Part shown: in pieces, positions 8,825 through 20,239 of the stretch
How the letters are laid out: the number at the start of each line of letters is the position of its first letter
Position numbering within the stretch: the stretch's first letter is position 1
Assembly: GCA_043228905.1 (NCBI GenBank)
Contig: JBHGNT010000008.1
Span: forward strand, 12,462,001 to 12,526,000
Direction of reading: 5' to 3'
DNA: 64,000 nt
Origin: Azolla caroliniana
Lineage: Eukaryota; Polypodiophyta
The notes under the pieces: generated by a model
What the model saw: only the letters and a program-made list of their open reading frames with translations
Databases searched by the model: none
What the model was told of the DNA's origin: nothing
Program-made: the position numbers and the translations under genes

Positions 8825-11800
8825 CTAAACAGTATTTCGCTCCACTACGTCTGGGCCCCTTGACCGAGTAACTGGTCTTGTTCCCGATCGTGGCCCCTTC
8901 TTCAGCCTTTTTCTGGTTGGTTCCCCATTTAGCCTTGCTTCTAGGACCCAATGCGCAAGTGTGTCCTCCTCCGACAACCTTCCCATCGCCTCAGCAGCTA
9001 ATTGCACATCAGCCGTTTCTTGAACTAGCTTTTCAAGTACAGAGGGATCTGTTTGGACATTTTTAGTAGTTGGGCTCGGTGGGGTGGAATCAAGGTCTTG
9101 AGACTCGAAGAAATGTTGCATCAAGTGTTCATAAACACTGTTGTTGTGAACCTCAGTTTTACATGTTGTTTCCACTATTTCATGGCATTTCACATCGTTG
9201 CCTAATTCAGTACACTGTTCCAAAAGAATAGGGTGCAGCTGATCTGAAGGAGATGTGATAGCAGGACTCTTACTTTCAGCCACATTGGCAGTAGTATCCT
9301 CATCTGTTGCAGCATCATCAGCACCAGACACATCATGTGCCGTCCTTAATCCACAAGATTCTACAATAACATGACAGTTATTTAGGATAGCTAATTAGCT
9401 ACTTTACTAAACTATGGTAGAAGCTAGGATAGCTAATTAGCTAGTACGATAGCTAATTAGCAAGTATGATAGCTAATTAGCAAGTATGATAGCTAATTAG
9501 GTACTTTACTCAACTATGGTAGTAGTTAGGATAGCTAATTAGGTACTTTACTCAACTATGGTAGTAGTTAGGATAGCTTATTAGCTACTAGGACAGCTAA
9601 TTAGCTGCCAGTAGCTAATTAGCTACTAGGATAGCTAATTAGCTGCCAGTAGCTAATTAGCTACTAGGATAGCTTATTAGCTACTTTACACAACTATGGC
9701 AGTAGCTACTAGGATAGCTAATTCGCTAGTAGGATAGCTAATTAGTTTCCAGCAGCTAATTAGCTACTAGGATAGCTAATTAGCTACTAGGATAGCTAAT
9801 TAGTTGCCAGTAGCTAATTAGCTAGTAGGATAGCTAATTAGCTACTTTACTCAACTATGGTAGTAGCTAATTAGCTAGTAGGATAGCTAATTAGCTACTA
9901 GGATAGCTAATTAGCTGCTAGTAGCTAATTAGCTACTAGGATAGCTTATTAGCTACTTTACACAACTATGGCAGTAGCTAATTAGTTACTAGGATAGCTA
10001 ATTAGTTGCCAGTGGCTAATTAGCTAGTAGGATACCTAATTAGCTACTTTACTCAACTATGGTAGTAGCTAATTAGCTAGTACCATAGCTAATTACCTAC
10101 TAGGATAGCTAATTAGCTAGTAGGATAGCTTATTAGCTACTTTACACAACTATAGTAGTAGCTAGGATAGCTAATTAGCTACTATGGTAGCTAATTAGGT
10201 ACTTTACTCAACTATGGTAGTAGCTAGGATAGCTAATTAGCTACTTTACTAACTATGGTAGTAGCTAGGATAGCTAATTAGCTACTTTATTAACTATGGT
10301 GGTAGCTAGGATAGCTAATTAGCTACAATGAAAGCTAATTAGCTACTTTCTCAACTATGTAGTAGCTAGGATAGCTTATTAGCTACTAGGACAGCTAATT
10401 AGCTGCCAGTAGCTAATTAGCTACTAGGATAGCTAATTAGCTACTTTACACAACTATGTCAGTAGCTAATTAGCTACTATGATAGCTAATTAGCTAGTAG
10501 GATAGCTAATTAGCTAGTAGGATAGCTAATTAGTTGCCAGTAGCTAATTAGCTAGTAGGATAGCTAATTAGCTTTTTTACACAACTATGGTACTAGCTAA
10601 TTAGCTAGTACCATAGCTAACTAGCTACTAGGATAGCTTATTAGCTACTTTACACAACTATGTCAGTAGCTAATTAGCTACTATGATAGCTAATTAGCTA
10701 GTAGGATAGCTAATTAGCTAGTAGGATAGCTAATTAGTTGCTAGTAGCTAATTAGCTAGTAGGATAGCTAATTAGCTATTTTACACAACTATGGTACTAG
10801 CTAATTAGCTAGTACCATAGCTAACTAGCTACTAGGATAGCTTATTAGCTACTTTAGACAACTATGTCAGTAGCTAATTAGCTACTATGATAGCTAATTA
10901 GCTAGTAGGATAGCTAATTAGTTGCCAGTAGCTAATTAGCTAGTAGGATAGCTAATTAGCTTTTTTACACAACTATGGTACTAGCTAATTAGCTAGTAGG
11001 ATAGCTAATTAGCTTTCTAGGATAGCTTATTAGCTACTTTACACAACTATGGCAGTAGCTAAATAGTTACTAGGATAGCTAATTAGTTGCCAGTGGCTAA
11101 TTAGCTAGTAGGATAGCTATTTAGCTTTTTTACACAACTATGGTACTAGCTAATTAGCTAGTACCATAGCTAATTAGCTACTAGGATAGCTAATTAGCTA
11201 GTAGCTCATTAGCTGCCAGTCGCTAATTAGCTAGTAGGATAGCTAATTAGAAAAGACTAAGCTTATTAGCTACAGTATGGTATACCTGTTTGTTTTCTCC
11301 ACTCATTTGGTAGAGTTGTACTGCAATCTCCCAAACAGAATGCAGCAATTCGACAGGCATGTTGAAAACAAAGCAGATGGTATGTGTGGTTGCATGGTTG
11401 TAGGTGAACCAACAAAGACGCAGTTTTGTCCTCCACACCTAACCCGCAAGCGATGCAACGTGCTTGAACTGTCAATAAATCATTTTCTGGTTCTACTTCA
11501 TTTGGTAAGGGAGCAAGAATGTTCAGGTCCAAATCCTATCTGGTCCTTACCATTCCCTCCACAAAATGTAGCTTCTTCTTAAGGCAGCTAACTACCTGTT
11601 CTTGATGAATGTATTGTTCCTTCAACGCAACAGAGAAATTTACCGATTAATTATTCTTGTTGTTGAAAGATACACCAACTTTGCTCAGGAATCGTTAACT
11701 TACTTGAAGCTTATCCAAATTGTAATCTGCAACAGTATTTACACCTAGAAGGTCCAGGTTCATTGAAAGAACCTGGATCTCTATTTGCAGTTCTATTTTA

Positions 11801-13342
11801 CGCTGGGGATCCAGTGGCCCCTCTAATTCAAGCTCCTGTTGCGCAACCTATTCCAGATAATGCTTGATTAGCACATTTTACCCGTTATTTATAACACAAT
11901 CACATACCAGCAAAACAATAGTTACCTGAATCTTATTTCTAATTGTTGTAACAGCAGAAGTAACTTTGCTCTCCATTGCAGAAGCCATTGTGGCTTTCTC
12001 TAAATCAGTCTTAAAAAATGCCAATGTCTCACAGGCTTCATGGACATTTTTTAGCATATAGCTAACCAATGTCTCACCTGTATCATCGACATTGGCTTTC
12101 CTTGGGTGTCGGTGTGGTGTATGCCCCCGGTCTTGCTGGGAGTCGGCAGTTGCATCAACAGCTGCCATGCTCCAAAATCTGTCTATTTTTTGTGCCAAGG
12201 TCCCCATCTTTCGGCATCTTTTTACCGATGCCTCACCATAGACTGCCCAAGCTACCCTATACATTTCAGGGTCTCTAGATTCCTTCGCTGTTTTGCAGTA
12301 CTCATATGCAAATGCTCTAGCAAATGAAACTGACAACTCATTGTTGACTGGGATCTCCTGATGAACTTTCTGGTGCAGTCTCATGCAGTCATCGTACAAG
12401 TCGGCTCGTACATGCTTCAGCTTGACCTTGCCTTTGACTCTAGGCACTGTATATACTGTCATCCAGTCTATATCACTGATCAATTTATCACTTAGGACAG
12501 CAGGGTCAACACCCTCGAGTGACAGACCATAGGTGTTGTGGAAGTCCTCCTTTGTCTCGCAAAATTTTGCGAAGTTTAGCACTCTCGTATACGGAGGAAC
12601 GAGCCATCTGAAATATCATTTCAGAAATCAGAAATAGTGCAAAATCAGAATATGTGAGAATCAAAAACCCCAATCAACAACAACAAAAATGGTGCAAAAT
12701 CTTTAACTTAACCTAATCAAAATCTGTAATCAGAAGTTTGAAATCAGAAACCCTAATCAAAATCTGTAATCAGAAGTTTGTAACCAGAAACCTTATTCAG
12801 AAATTCTAATCAGAAATTTATAATAAAAAACCCTAATCAGAAATTTCAATCAGAAACCCTAATAAAAAATTTCAATCACAAACCCTAATCAGAAATCCTA
12901 AGCAGAAATTTATAAACAAAAACCCTATTCAGAAATTCTAATTTGTAATCAAAATTTGTAACCAGAAACCCTATTCAAAAATTCTAATCAGAAATTTATA
13001 ATCAAAAACCCTAATCAGAAATTTCAATCACAAACCCTAATCACTAAAGACAGGATTAAACACAAAAAAAGTAATATAAACACACCTGTTGCTACTCCCC
13101 GATTTGCGAGACATCCTTGTATGGGACTCCAAGGACTTCGCCCTATTCGATTTTGGGGAAATATGAATCGGCACCAAAGTTCAGACAGTAGTCAAAAAGA
13201 AAAAACAAATGTTTGGGGTTTCTGTAACTGAAACATACCTGGACGATGATCGAGCGGGTTCTGTGTTGTAGCTCTCAATTTGCAATGTCGATTTTTTGCT
13301 GTTGCGGGAGCTACGTCTGTGTTCGTGCTCTGAGTACTCCAT
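8825..13342 (-). CDS. RING-like zinc-finger protein, seven exons, 598 aa predicted
   Basis: My exon model on the - strand is 13342-13239, 13142-13086, 12607-11926, 11847-11704, 11619-11596 (24-nt micro-exon), 11535-11286 and 9360-8825. All junctions are GT/AG, phases agree throughout, and the total is 1797 nt with one terminal stop. The first about 54 residues are S/R-rich and basic. Residues 55-281 are a domain I do not recognise. Residues 282-337 look coiled-coil. Residues 364-408 hold C-x2-C-x17-C-x-H-x2-H-x2-C-x10-C-x3-C (RCIACGLG ... PCNHTYHLLC ... FCLGDC), RING-H2-like except that the last pair is C-x3-C instead of C-x2-C. The C-terminus is acidic, then basic. RING fingers usually act as E3 ubiquitin ligases; activity here is unproven. 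Exon limits are inferred, not from RNA. Confidence 0.68.
9361..11285 (-). repeat. RING-gene intron 6: second AGCTAATTAGCT array
   Basis: Lies between donor ACAG|GTATACC and acceptor TTATTGTAG. About 9380-11270 is built from AGCTAATTAGCTA units with two spacer types: a short one (ctaggat, agtaggat) and a longer one (ctactttacacaactatggcagt). It is less regular than the transposase intron array, but the palindromic core is identical. Confidence 0.88.
12608..13085 (-). repeat. RING-gene intron 2: degenerate AAACCCTAATCAGAAATTTC repeats
   Basis: From about 12690 to 13045 the intron is a diverged tandem repeat containing many AAACCCTA (telo-box) and CAGAAATTT elements with periods near 20-40 bp. 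It resembles clustered interstitial telomere-like motifs but not a true telomere tract. Confidence 0.65.
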
Positions 13343-13568
13343 CTGCGTTCAAAATCAGACTTAGGCTAAACAGGAAATTGATGACATTGAAGTCGACCTT
13401 AGATGATGGTGATATTCCCCAAGTTCCACTACGTCTGAAACAGAAGTTCAAATATTTGAGTTTTTTCATAAATTAGTTTTTCAAATATTTGATTTTCCCA
13501 CAAGAAAGACTAGCTAAACAAATAGCTAATTAGCTATGGCCATTTTAGTAGCTAATTAGCTATAATAG

Positions 13569-13593
13569 TGTTTCCACTCGCATGCTTTTACCC
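13569..13593 (-). repeat. Right terminal inverted repeat of the TIR transposon
   Basis: Partner of 1346-1370. AGCTAATTAGCT motifs lie just inside, at about 13520-13565. The flanking ATAT continues as the LTR-T sequence atatgataat. Confidence 0.9.
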
Positions 13594-13648
13594 ATATGAT
13601 AATATTAGATATATATGTAAAGAAAAATAATATATATATATATACAAG

Positions 13649-13705
13649 AGAGGACTTGAACCAATAACCCCACCCTATGACTCTCAAATCTTACCATTTA
13701 CTCTA
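13649..13705 (-). other. Antisense tRNA-like module 1 in LTR-T copy 1
   Basis: The - strand has an A-box-like GAGTAAATGGTA and a B-box-like GGTTCAAGTCCT about 30 bases later. The spacing is short for a tRNA but the order is right. The same module is at 34404-34460. Confidence 0.45.
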
Positions 13706-13815
13706 TACTAGTAATATACATAAAATAAAGCATACTTTATATTACATAAAGGATTTGCATCATGATATAAAAATAAAGTTGTATGTTGTATTCAACAGCA
13801 TTTTGAGTTGTATGT

Positions 13816-13865
13816 TCCCACAACCTCATACACCAAAGTCAACACACCTACCATTAGGCTAGGCC
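13816..13865 (-). other. Antisense tRNA-like module 2 in LTR-T copy 1 (B box lost)
   Basis: The - strand starts with an A-box-like TAGCCTAATGGT; the B-box region is rearranged here. The better-preserved copy is at 34571-34629. Confidence 0.4.
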
Positions 13866-13949
13866 CTTTCTCTTTAAGATTATATTTTTATGCTTATTGT
13901 TATTGCATATATTGTTTCATACATAAAAGCTCAAATGAGCGAGATGTTT

Positions 13950-14075
13950 ATCATGCATCACATGTAATGCATGAACGCCAAATGGCGATCATGCATCACA
14001 TGCATTTCATGCACTACATGCATGACTTGTACCCTCCAATGCATCATATGCATGGGGGCACCTATTTAAATGGTG
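13950..14075 (+). promoter_or_regulatory. ATGCAT (RY-like) cluster and TATA box of LTR-T
   Basis: Seven ATGCAT cores occur within about 105 bp, immediately upstream of a TATA-like CTATTTAAATGG. CATGCA is the core of the plant RY element recognised by B3-domain factors (ABI3/FUS3/LEC2, VAL). The same arrangement recurs at 34715-34840 and, in related form, at 19830-19950. Confidence 0.55.
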
Positions 14076-14594
14076 AAAGAGAAGATCAAAGGGAGATGTG
14101 TATGAGATATCAATCAAATATATATTACATAAGAGATATCATAAAATAGAGAAAGAAAGGAAGAAGTTCAAGATAAAGGTGGAGCTCTAGCTTGGCGGTC
14201 GTGGTGGTCAACTCTCAACAAGAGGGAGGCGGTTCGAGCCTTATCTTCATCAAAATATTGAAGTGAAGATTGTAGTGGTCTACGATCAAGAAAGAGAAGA
14301 GCGATTACCTTGCAAGACAAAGTTTGGAGGTTCGACGACGTGTACAATCATTTTGTAACTCTTTCATGAAAATGATTATAAATTTCATACACTTTCTCAT
14401 ATATTATTTTATATCTTATCTTGTCTTATCTTATATTCCTTAAAAATTCTAATTTGTCATATCTTATTGATATCTATTCACTCTATATCTACTCTTTCAT
14501 CTCTTCCGTCCATAATCCCTGTGATTCCTTCCTCACTTTCACGTTATCCTTTGTGTGCGCAACGCTACGCTTCTAGGCGAGCCACATCACGACA

Positions 14595-17440
14595 CCGTGG
14601 AACCTTAAAACGATTCCGGTACCGAGAGCTCACATTCAAAAACTAATGGAGCTACTCAAGGAGAAGGTTGATATGGGGATCCTCAAACCACTGAGTGCCC
14701 AATATTCGAATAGGTCGTTTACGATACCAAAGAAGAGCGACACACTGCGTTTCATACAGGACCTGCAATCTTCAAATGAGTAATAATTCGGAATGCAGGG
14801 GTAAGGCCGACCATCGACGAGTTTGTAGAGGCCTTCCCTGAAAACTCGACCTACTCGATCGGTGACTTATATTCAGGGTATGACCCATTCCAATTAGGCA
14901 TCGAAAGTAGGGACACCACGATGTTGTGGACCCTTCTCAACTTAGTTCAGATGTGTACCCGACCGCAAAGAGTGACAGATTCAGTGGAGCACATGTGAAT
15001 GCAATGAGCAAGGTATTGAGGGATTGCATACCGGACATCACCATGTCGTTCCTAGATGACATCTCGATAAAGGGGTGTCCAGAGGACTGGAAAGGACGAG
15101 AAGGTCGGGGAAGATGGGTGCCGGAAATTCGTGACCGAGCACATTTTCGACTATGAGAAGATATTGTAGAGGCTAGAGGGAGCACGACTTACCTTCTCTA
15201 TGGAGAAGTCAGTGTTCGAACAGTTAAAGATTTTGATGGTCAAGCATCTATGCGGTCCCTACGATCAGAAACCGTCTCCGGCTAAGGTCGAAGCTTCTTC
15301 GGCGATGAAGGAAGAATGCAGGTCCACCACGGAGGTTCAATGCTTTCTGGGGGCCTGTATCTTCTACCACATTTGAAGCCCCCACTATGCACATATTGCC
15401 GAACCACTCTATGGCTTATTGAAGAAGGGGTGGAGGTTTGAATGGGGAGAAGAGAGCACGGAGGCTGTGAGGAGACTAAAGGGGATGTTGATAGTGGTAC
15501 CAACTCTACGGAAGGAGTTCTATGGGAATGAGACTCTGATTTACATCACGATCGATACAAGTTTGATCGGAATCGGGTGGTTGATCAACTAGGAGGAAGA
15601 AGGTTGCACGACATTTGCCATCCAATTCATAGCAAAGATACTAAGTGAGCGTCAGTGAGGATACACCCAAGTTAAGAGGGAACTGTGGGGTATCGTTTTG
15701 GCACTGAAGGCCAATAAAGACTATCTAATCGGGACAGACGTAATTATCGAGACAGACTATCTCCTGATTCTCGGGATGATATCTGGATGCGTGATTCTGG
15801 ATTTGGCTATGCGTAGATGGATTGCGTACATAAAATCCCTAAATCCAGAAGTCTGACATATTTGTGGAAAGGACAACACCATGGCCAATATGTTGTCAAG
15901 AGCACGACTCAAAGGAGAGGACGGAATGGTGTTAGAGGATAAGGAAGTTGGAGTCGACTTCTTCGAGTTGGCTCGACTATCGGCGAATGAACAAAGCACT
16001 CTGACCCTACACGTGGCCAACAAAGACAACTACAAGGGGGAGTGGCTGTTGGTCGAGAAGTTTCTGAGAACACTAATACCAGATGCGTCGTGGACGAAGG
16101 AAGAGCTGAGTCATATTCGAAAGAAGGCGTACAAACTCTTCCTAAAGGTAGGTTAATATGGCGGCCTACGAAGAAACAGAATGGTACACCACTCTAGGTG
16201 GTGACGAAGGAGGACCACTCTAAACTATTGGCTCAATTTCATAAGTCCCTAGTCTGGGCATCGAGGGACGTGGGCTACATTTGAGAAGCTCAAAGGTTAG
16301 GTATTGGTGGTCAAGGATGTACAACGACATGCATCAAGTCGTGATGATGTGTAAAAGCTGCCAAGTACATTCTGGAAACTGTCACCGTGACAAGCTACGT
16401 CCAATCCACCTGCCACGCATTCACTTCAAGTAGATGGTCGATTTAGTGGAAATGTCGATGCGAGTAGGCCAGGTAAGGTATCTGGTGTTGGCAAGAGAGG
16501 ATCTAACAAAGTAGGTGGAAGGGCAAGCCTTGGCGAACAAGACGACCACCGCCATCTACCGGTTTCTCATTCAAGATGTGATTTGCCGGTACGGGTGCAT
16601 CTGAAATATCGTGGCCGATAGAGGGAAGCTGGATGTACACGAGGCAACAGAGCTATTCAACCGGTTGGGGATCCATCTCTCTCACACGAAGGCATATAAT
16701 CTGCAAGCCAATGGTAAGGTTAAACGGGGGCACGGGCCGATTATGAAGGCCATTGTACGCGCATGTAACGATCGAGTCGGAAATTGGCAGTGACTCTTGC
16801 CATATGTGTTTTGGGCCGACCGAACTATGCACAATTCGGTAACGGGGTACATGCTGACCGAGCTCATGTTCGGACAAAAGCCGATCATGCTGGTAGAAAG
16901 AACGATCACCTCGTGGTTCGTGGTCGACTGGTTGGACGAAATGAGCCGAGAAGAGCTACTAGCCGCATCAATTCGACAACTCGAGAGCCAACCAGAAGAC
17001 GTGGAGCGAGCAGGGTGAAGGAGGTGGGTATAGAAAACAAGGTATGGTTCGAGTGAATGCACCGACTTAGACCAAGGAAGATCGAAGAAGTCGACTGGGT
17101 GCTGGTCTACGACAGTAGCCTCGACAACCAGCACCGGTGGAAAAAGAAATTCCCAAGAAGATGGTTCAGGCCAGATGTGGTAGCAGGTGCCAATGCCAAT
17201 GCCATGTATCACCTTTCGAAGCTCGACAAGACTAGGATAGTCATGCTGATTGCGGGGAAGCGGGTTAATGTCTTCAAGAAATGACTGGAAGCAGAAGCGG
17301 ATCCGGGGGTGGAGGAAGAGGATGCCGACGAGTACGAAGGGTTGAAGAAGGATCAGAGTGGCAATGGATCAGAGGAAGACAAGTAAGGGTCAACCCAGAA
17401 TTACCCAATGCTTCCCAAGTCGGCAAATACTAGAGGATGT
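14595..17440 (+). pseudogene. Gypsy-3A pol: RT, RNase H, integrase (decayed)
   Basis: Resumes the reading broken at 1235. Recognisable pieces: RT thumb/palm with SFLDDISIKGC (about 15038-15075; FLDD instead of YLDD), RNase H (about 15290-15870), a linker to 16155, then integrase core pieces (about 16340-16990, including YRFLIQDVICRYG and NIVADRG). Many in-frame stops (TAG, TGA, TAA) and frame changes; it cannot be functional. The homologous - strand copy is gypsy-3B (53394-61250). A polypurine tract (ggtgggggtgga) precedes the LTR at 17460. Confidence 0.8.
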
Positions 17441-17459
17441 GCTATTTGGTGGGGGTGGA

Positions 17460-18195
17460 TGTCATGGAGGATTCCGACCACTAGGAGAAAGGTTCCTCAG
17501 ATGTGTAGGAACAAGGGAGTGCACATTTGCACATGAAATGATCTTAGTATAAAAATGAATGTAAATAAAGAGTATAAGTACAAGACAGAATAGTTTATTA
17601 GCACTGATGGGCCCTCAAAAAAAGGGGAAGAATAATAGGATGTGATGGGAGGGATTTACGAGAAGCATGGGAAATCTCTGACATAAAACAACCATCATTA
17701 CAACATGATGTAATGGACCTTCCTTGAGCTATAAAAGGAGGGAAGGGAGACTATAAAAGGGATCAGTCATTTTGAAGGGGAATGTGTTGTTAGATTGAAT
17801 TGTGGAGCGATATCGCAGGCGGTAGGTTTTCTGTTCTGCACAGTCGGATTGGTGGTGTGAGGTCTTCTGCTTGCGTGGGTAGCCCGTGTGCACTTGTCTA
17901 GAGGCTCACTAGTTTGTGTATCTGTTGAGCTCGAAACTTTGCTAACTAGCCTAAGGCCATCTCATTGTATTCTTTCTTTATACTTAACCGATTACTTGTC
18001 TTCACTATATTTGGTGTACTATTCGTGGGATCTTTGTATTGGTCTGTCTATTTGTGTTAACAATCGATTCTTTGCCTTCTCGGTCCGGGGAGGTGTCTTC
18101 TATTCTCTCCTCTGTTTTGCTCTAACCGACTTGTGTCCGCGAGCCCATGCGTTCGTCTTCCGGAATATGGTGGTAGAGCCGAATCTACAACGGTT
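17460..18195 (+). repeat. 3' LTR of gypsy-3A (LTR-S)
   Basis: Starts TGTCATGGAGGATTCC directly after the polypurine tract. It contains two TATA-like elements (GCTATAAAAGGAGG, GACTATAAAAGGG near 17728-17760). Related pieces are at 20592-20770 (+), 61872-62160 (-) and 52500-52759 (-). The right edge is set where Tat-like coding sequence begins and is approximate. Confidence 0.6.
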
Positions 18196-19149
18196 CTACT
18201 AGCCCGTGTCCTCAGTAAATCGGACATCCCAAGCGACACAAAATATTTCCATATAGAAACTTTGCGGTTGAAGCCGCTGTGTTGTTGCATAAGGCTTTGG
18301 CTTCCCCACACTTTGTGCAATAATTTGTTGCGACGATTATATACCGATTGCCAGTTCATGTTGTTGCCGGCTTAAAGGGCTCTACGAAGTTGATGCCCCA
18401 TTTCTGAATAGGTTCTAAGGGTAGAATTGACTGATGCGGCATTCGTGCTTGTGTTGTCAGTTGGCCCAAGCGATGGTATAAATCACATTCCCAATTCTAC
18501 CTAAGTGCGTACTTTAATGTTGTTGGCCACCATAAGCCACTCTGCCATACTTCCCCACAATGTGCTTCCCTCAATACAATAGGCTTTTGATCTGCTCCGA
18601 GGCATCGCCTCTAGATTCCGTCAAGATTCTGTCTACTCCTTTATGGTATAACACATAGTGCATGAAACATAAATTCCGACACTTGACCACCAACCTTTTC
18701 TTTTGATCTTGACTTAACTTGTTCGGCGGCAGTCCTCTGTTCAGTAACGTGAAGATATATATGAGCCCCTTGTCGTCCTGCTCTATAATATTATCCGCTA
18801 GTCGAGCCGCTACTATCCGAAATAAGTGGCCATCTGGAAAATCGTCTTCCACTTCGTTTCCTGCTTCCCTTGATTCCAGTCGGATCAAATAATCTGCGAT
18901 GGCATGTACATATTAACATTGTAGATCATGCCAAGGGCTTCCCTTTCCGTTGTCAATTAATTTTGCTCCGCTCAAGATAGCTTTCGGCTAGCATAGTACA
19001 CCGGACAGTACCATCTCGATTGTATGAGTTGCATTAAAGCTCTTATGATTGCTATATCTGATGCATTGACAGAAACATGGAAGGCCTTGGTCCAATCCAA
19101 AGGTTGCACTCGATATGCTTTGTCCTCAACATCTCGTCTCTCCCACGGT
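18196..19149 (-). pseudogene. Tat-like Gypsy pol fragment (RNase H to integrase)
   Basis: Reading right to left: RNase H (FHVSVNASDIAIIRALMQL near 19080), a connection segment (LLNRGLPPNKLSQDQKKRL), a degenerate integrase zinc region, then the integrase start QKWGINFVEPFKPA near 18400 and FLYGNILC near 18250. It parallels the + strand copy at 51450-52060. Stops and frame changes are present. Confidence 0.7.
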
Positions 19150-20235
19150 TGTCGTGAAGATTTTCGGCAACAGTGTGAAAATTGCATGGAACGTACAAAA
19201 TCGAGTGCAGTTCTTCACACACAATATGAAAAAATAATAATGTAAATAAGTTTAATATCTTGGTACAAAAAGATGGAGATCTTAAAGAGCTTTTGAATGC
19301 TCTTTGTTACATAACAAACAGACATCTAAGTGTCAAGTTATGTGGGTATGAAGTTTGTAAAGAAAAAGAGAAAAATAAAAAATTGTGAGATATCCCACAT
19401 AGACACGACAAATAAGGATCTCACCATATATAAGGAAGAGAAAAAGCTATTATTTTTTTGTTTAGGTGTGGAGAATAGAAAGGATGAGCTGAATGACTTG
19501 ATGAATGGATGTAGCCAAGTTCATTGGTTTTGGACGGTGACGGCATCCGGTGATTGGTGACCTCAGGATGCGGACCGAACCGGGCCAAACCGAACGTATG
19601 CAAATTGGACGGATCGGTTGGGTCGGTTGATCGCGGTGCATGGCGTTTTAAAGATAATTGGTCCCTAATTGTATTTTGTGCATAAATGAAAAAGATGTAA
19701 GCAAGACTTGAACATTACACCTCCAAGGTAGGAGGCAATAGACTTACGACTAGGCTATGTCATTTCCTGAGAAATGTTTTTCCTATCATTATAGTTTTAC
19801 GTGTAAATTCTCATATTAGAGCTTGATTGAGTGACATGTGATGCATGAGCGCCAAATGGCAAACATGCATCACATGCATTCCATGCATTGTATGCATGTC
19901 TTGTACCCTCACATGCATCATATGCATGGGAGCATCTATAAAAGGGTGGATGAAAAAGATCGAAAGGAGCGATGTATTAATCAAGAAATTAAAAGTAAGA
20001 AAATTCGTTATCCAATTGATGTATCAATCTTGTTCTTCAAATCTAAAATCAAGAGTTCAATCTTAATCTCTCTCTCAATCTAAAGTCAAGAATTCTATCC
20101 TATCTCAATCTCTCTCTCTTTTAATCTATCTTAAATACTTTCTCGCTAAAGCTAGTGCAAACTTCGAATCCTTCCGGTCCAGGACCCCGGCGGTTCCGCC
20201 TCACGATCCACACCTAGCGACGGATCTTCACAACA
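19150..20235 (+). repeat. Diverged LTR-T-like element
   Basis: Starts TGTCGTGAAG, ends TTCACAACA and is followed by CCGT (left flank CGGT). At 1086 bp it is close to the LTR-T length. It holds an antisense tRNA-like module at 19702-19760, an ATGCAT cluster and TATA box (CTATAAAAGGG near 19936). The flanks are different element families, so rearrangement is likely. Confidence 0.55.
19702..19760 (-). other. tRNA-like A/B-box module
   Basis: The - strand reads ATAGCCTAGTCG (A box; 10 of the 11 T-R-G-C-N-N-A-G-Y-N-G positions fit) and TGTTCAAGTCTT (B-box-like) about 30 bases later. Antisense to the LTR. Confidence 0.4.
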
Positions 20236-20239
20236 CCGT

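Larger units (their letters stand above)
1346..13593 (+). mobile_element. 12.25-kb TIR DNA transposon with intact genes
   Basis: The terminal inverted repeats are 25 bp with one mismatch (left starts GGGTGAAAGCATGCGAGTGG; right end reads GGGTAAAAGCATGCGAGTGG on the - strand). The flanks are ATAT on both sides. The paralogous empty site at about 34333-34345 reads cacatatgat, so the insertion is exactly 12,248 bp plus a 4-bp ATAT duplication, or equally a 2-bp TA duplication with TIRs starting TGGGT. Contents in order: 83-bp minisatellite, spliced transposase (+), 255-bp duplication, FCP-like gene (-), RING-like gene (-). Palindromic AGCTAATTAGCT motifs sit inside both ends and fill two introns. 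I cannot assign a named superfamily. Confidence 0.88.
1236..14594 (+). repeat. LTR-T copy 1 (1.1-kb LTR-like element, interrupted)
   Basis: Begins TGTCGTGA and ends TCACGACA, an 8-bp inverted terminal repeat, flanked by CCGT on both sides. It aligns with the uninterrupted copy at 34228-35326 (1099 bp). Without the 12,252-bp insertion and duplication, this copy is 1107 bp. It contains antisense tRNA-like segments, a run of ATGCAT motifs and a TATA-like CTATTTAAATGG near 14062. It looks like a solo LTR. It interrupts gypsy-3A and is itself interrupted by the TIR transposon. Confidence 0.8.

Noticed and set aside
11520-11534. A 15-nt intron between GTAAGG and ATAG in the RING gene
   Set aside because: Too short to splice; a 60-nt intron (11595-11536) gives the same frame.
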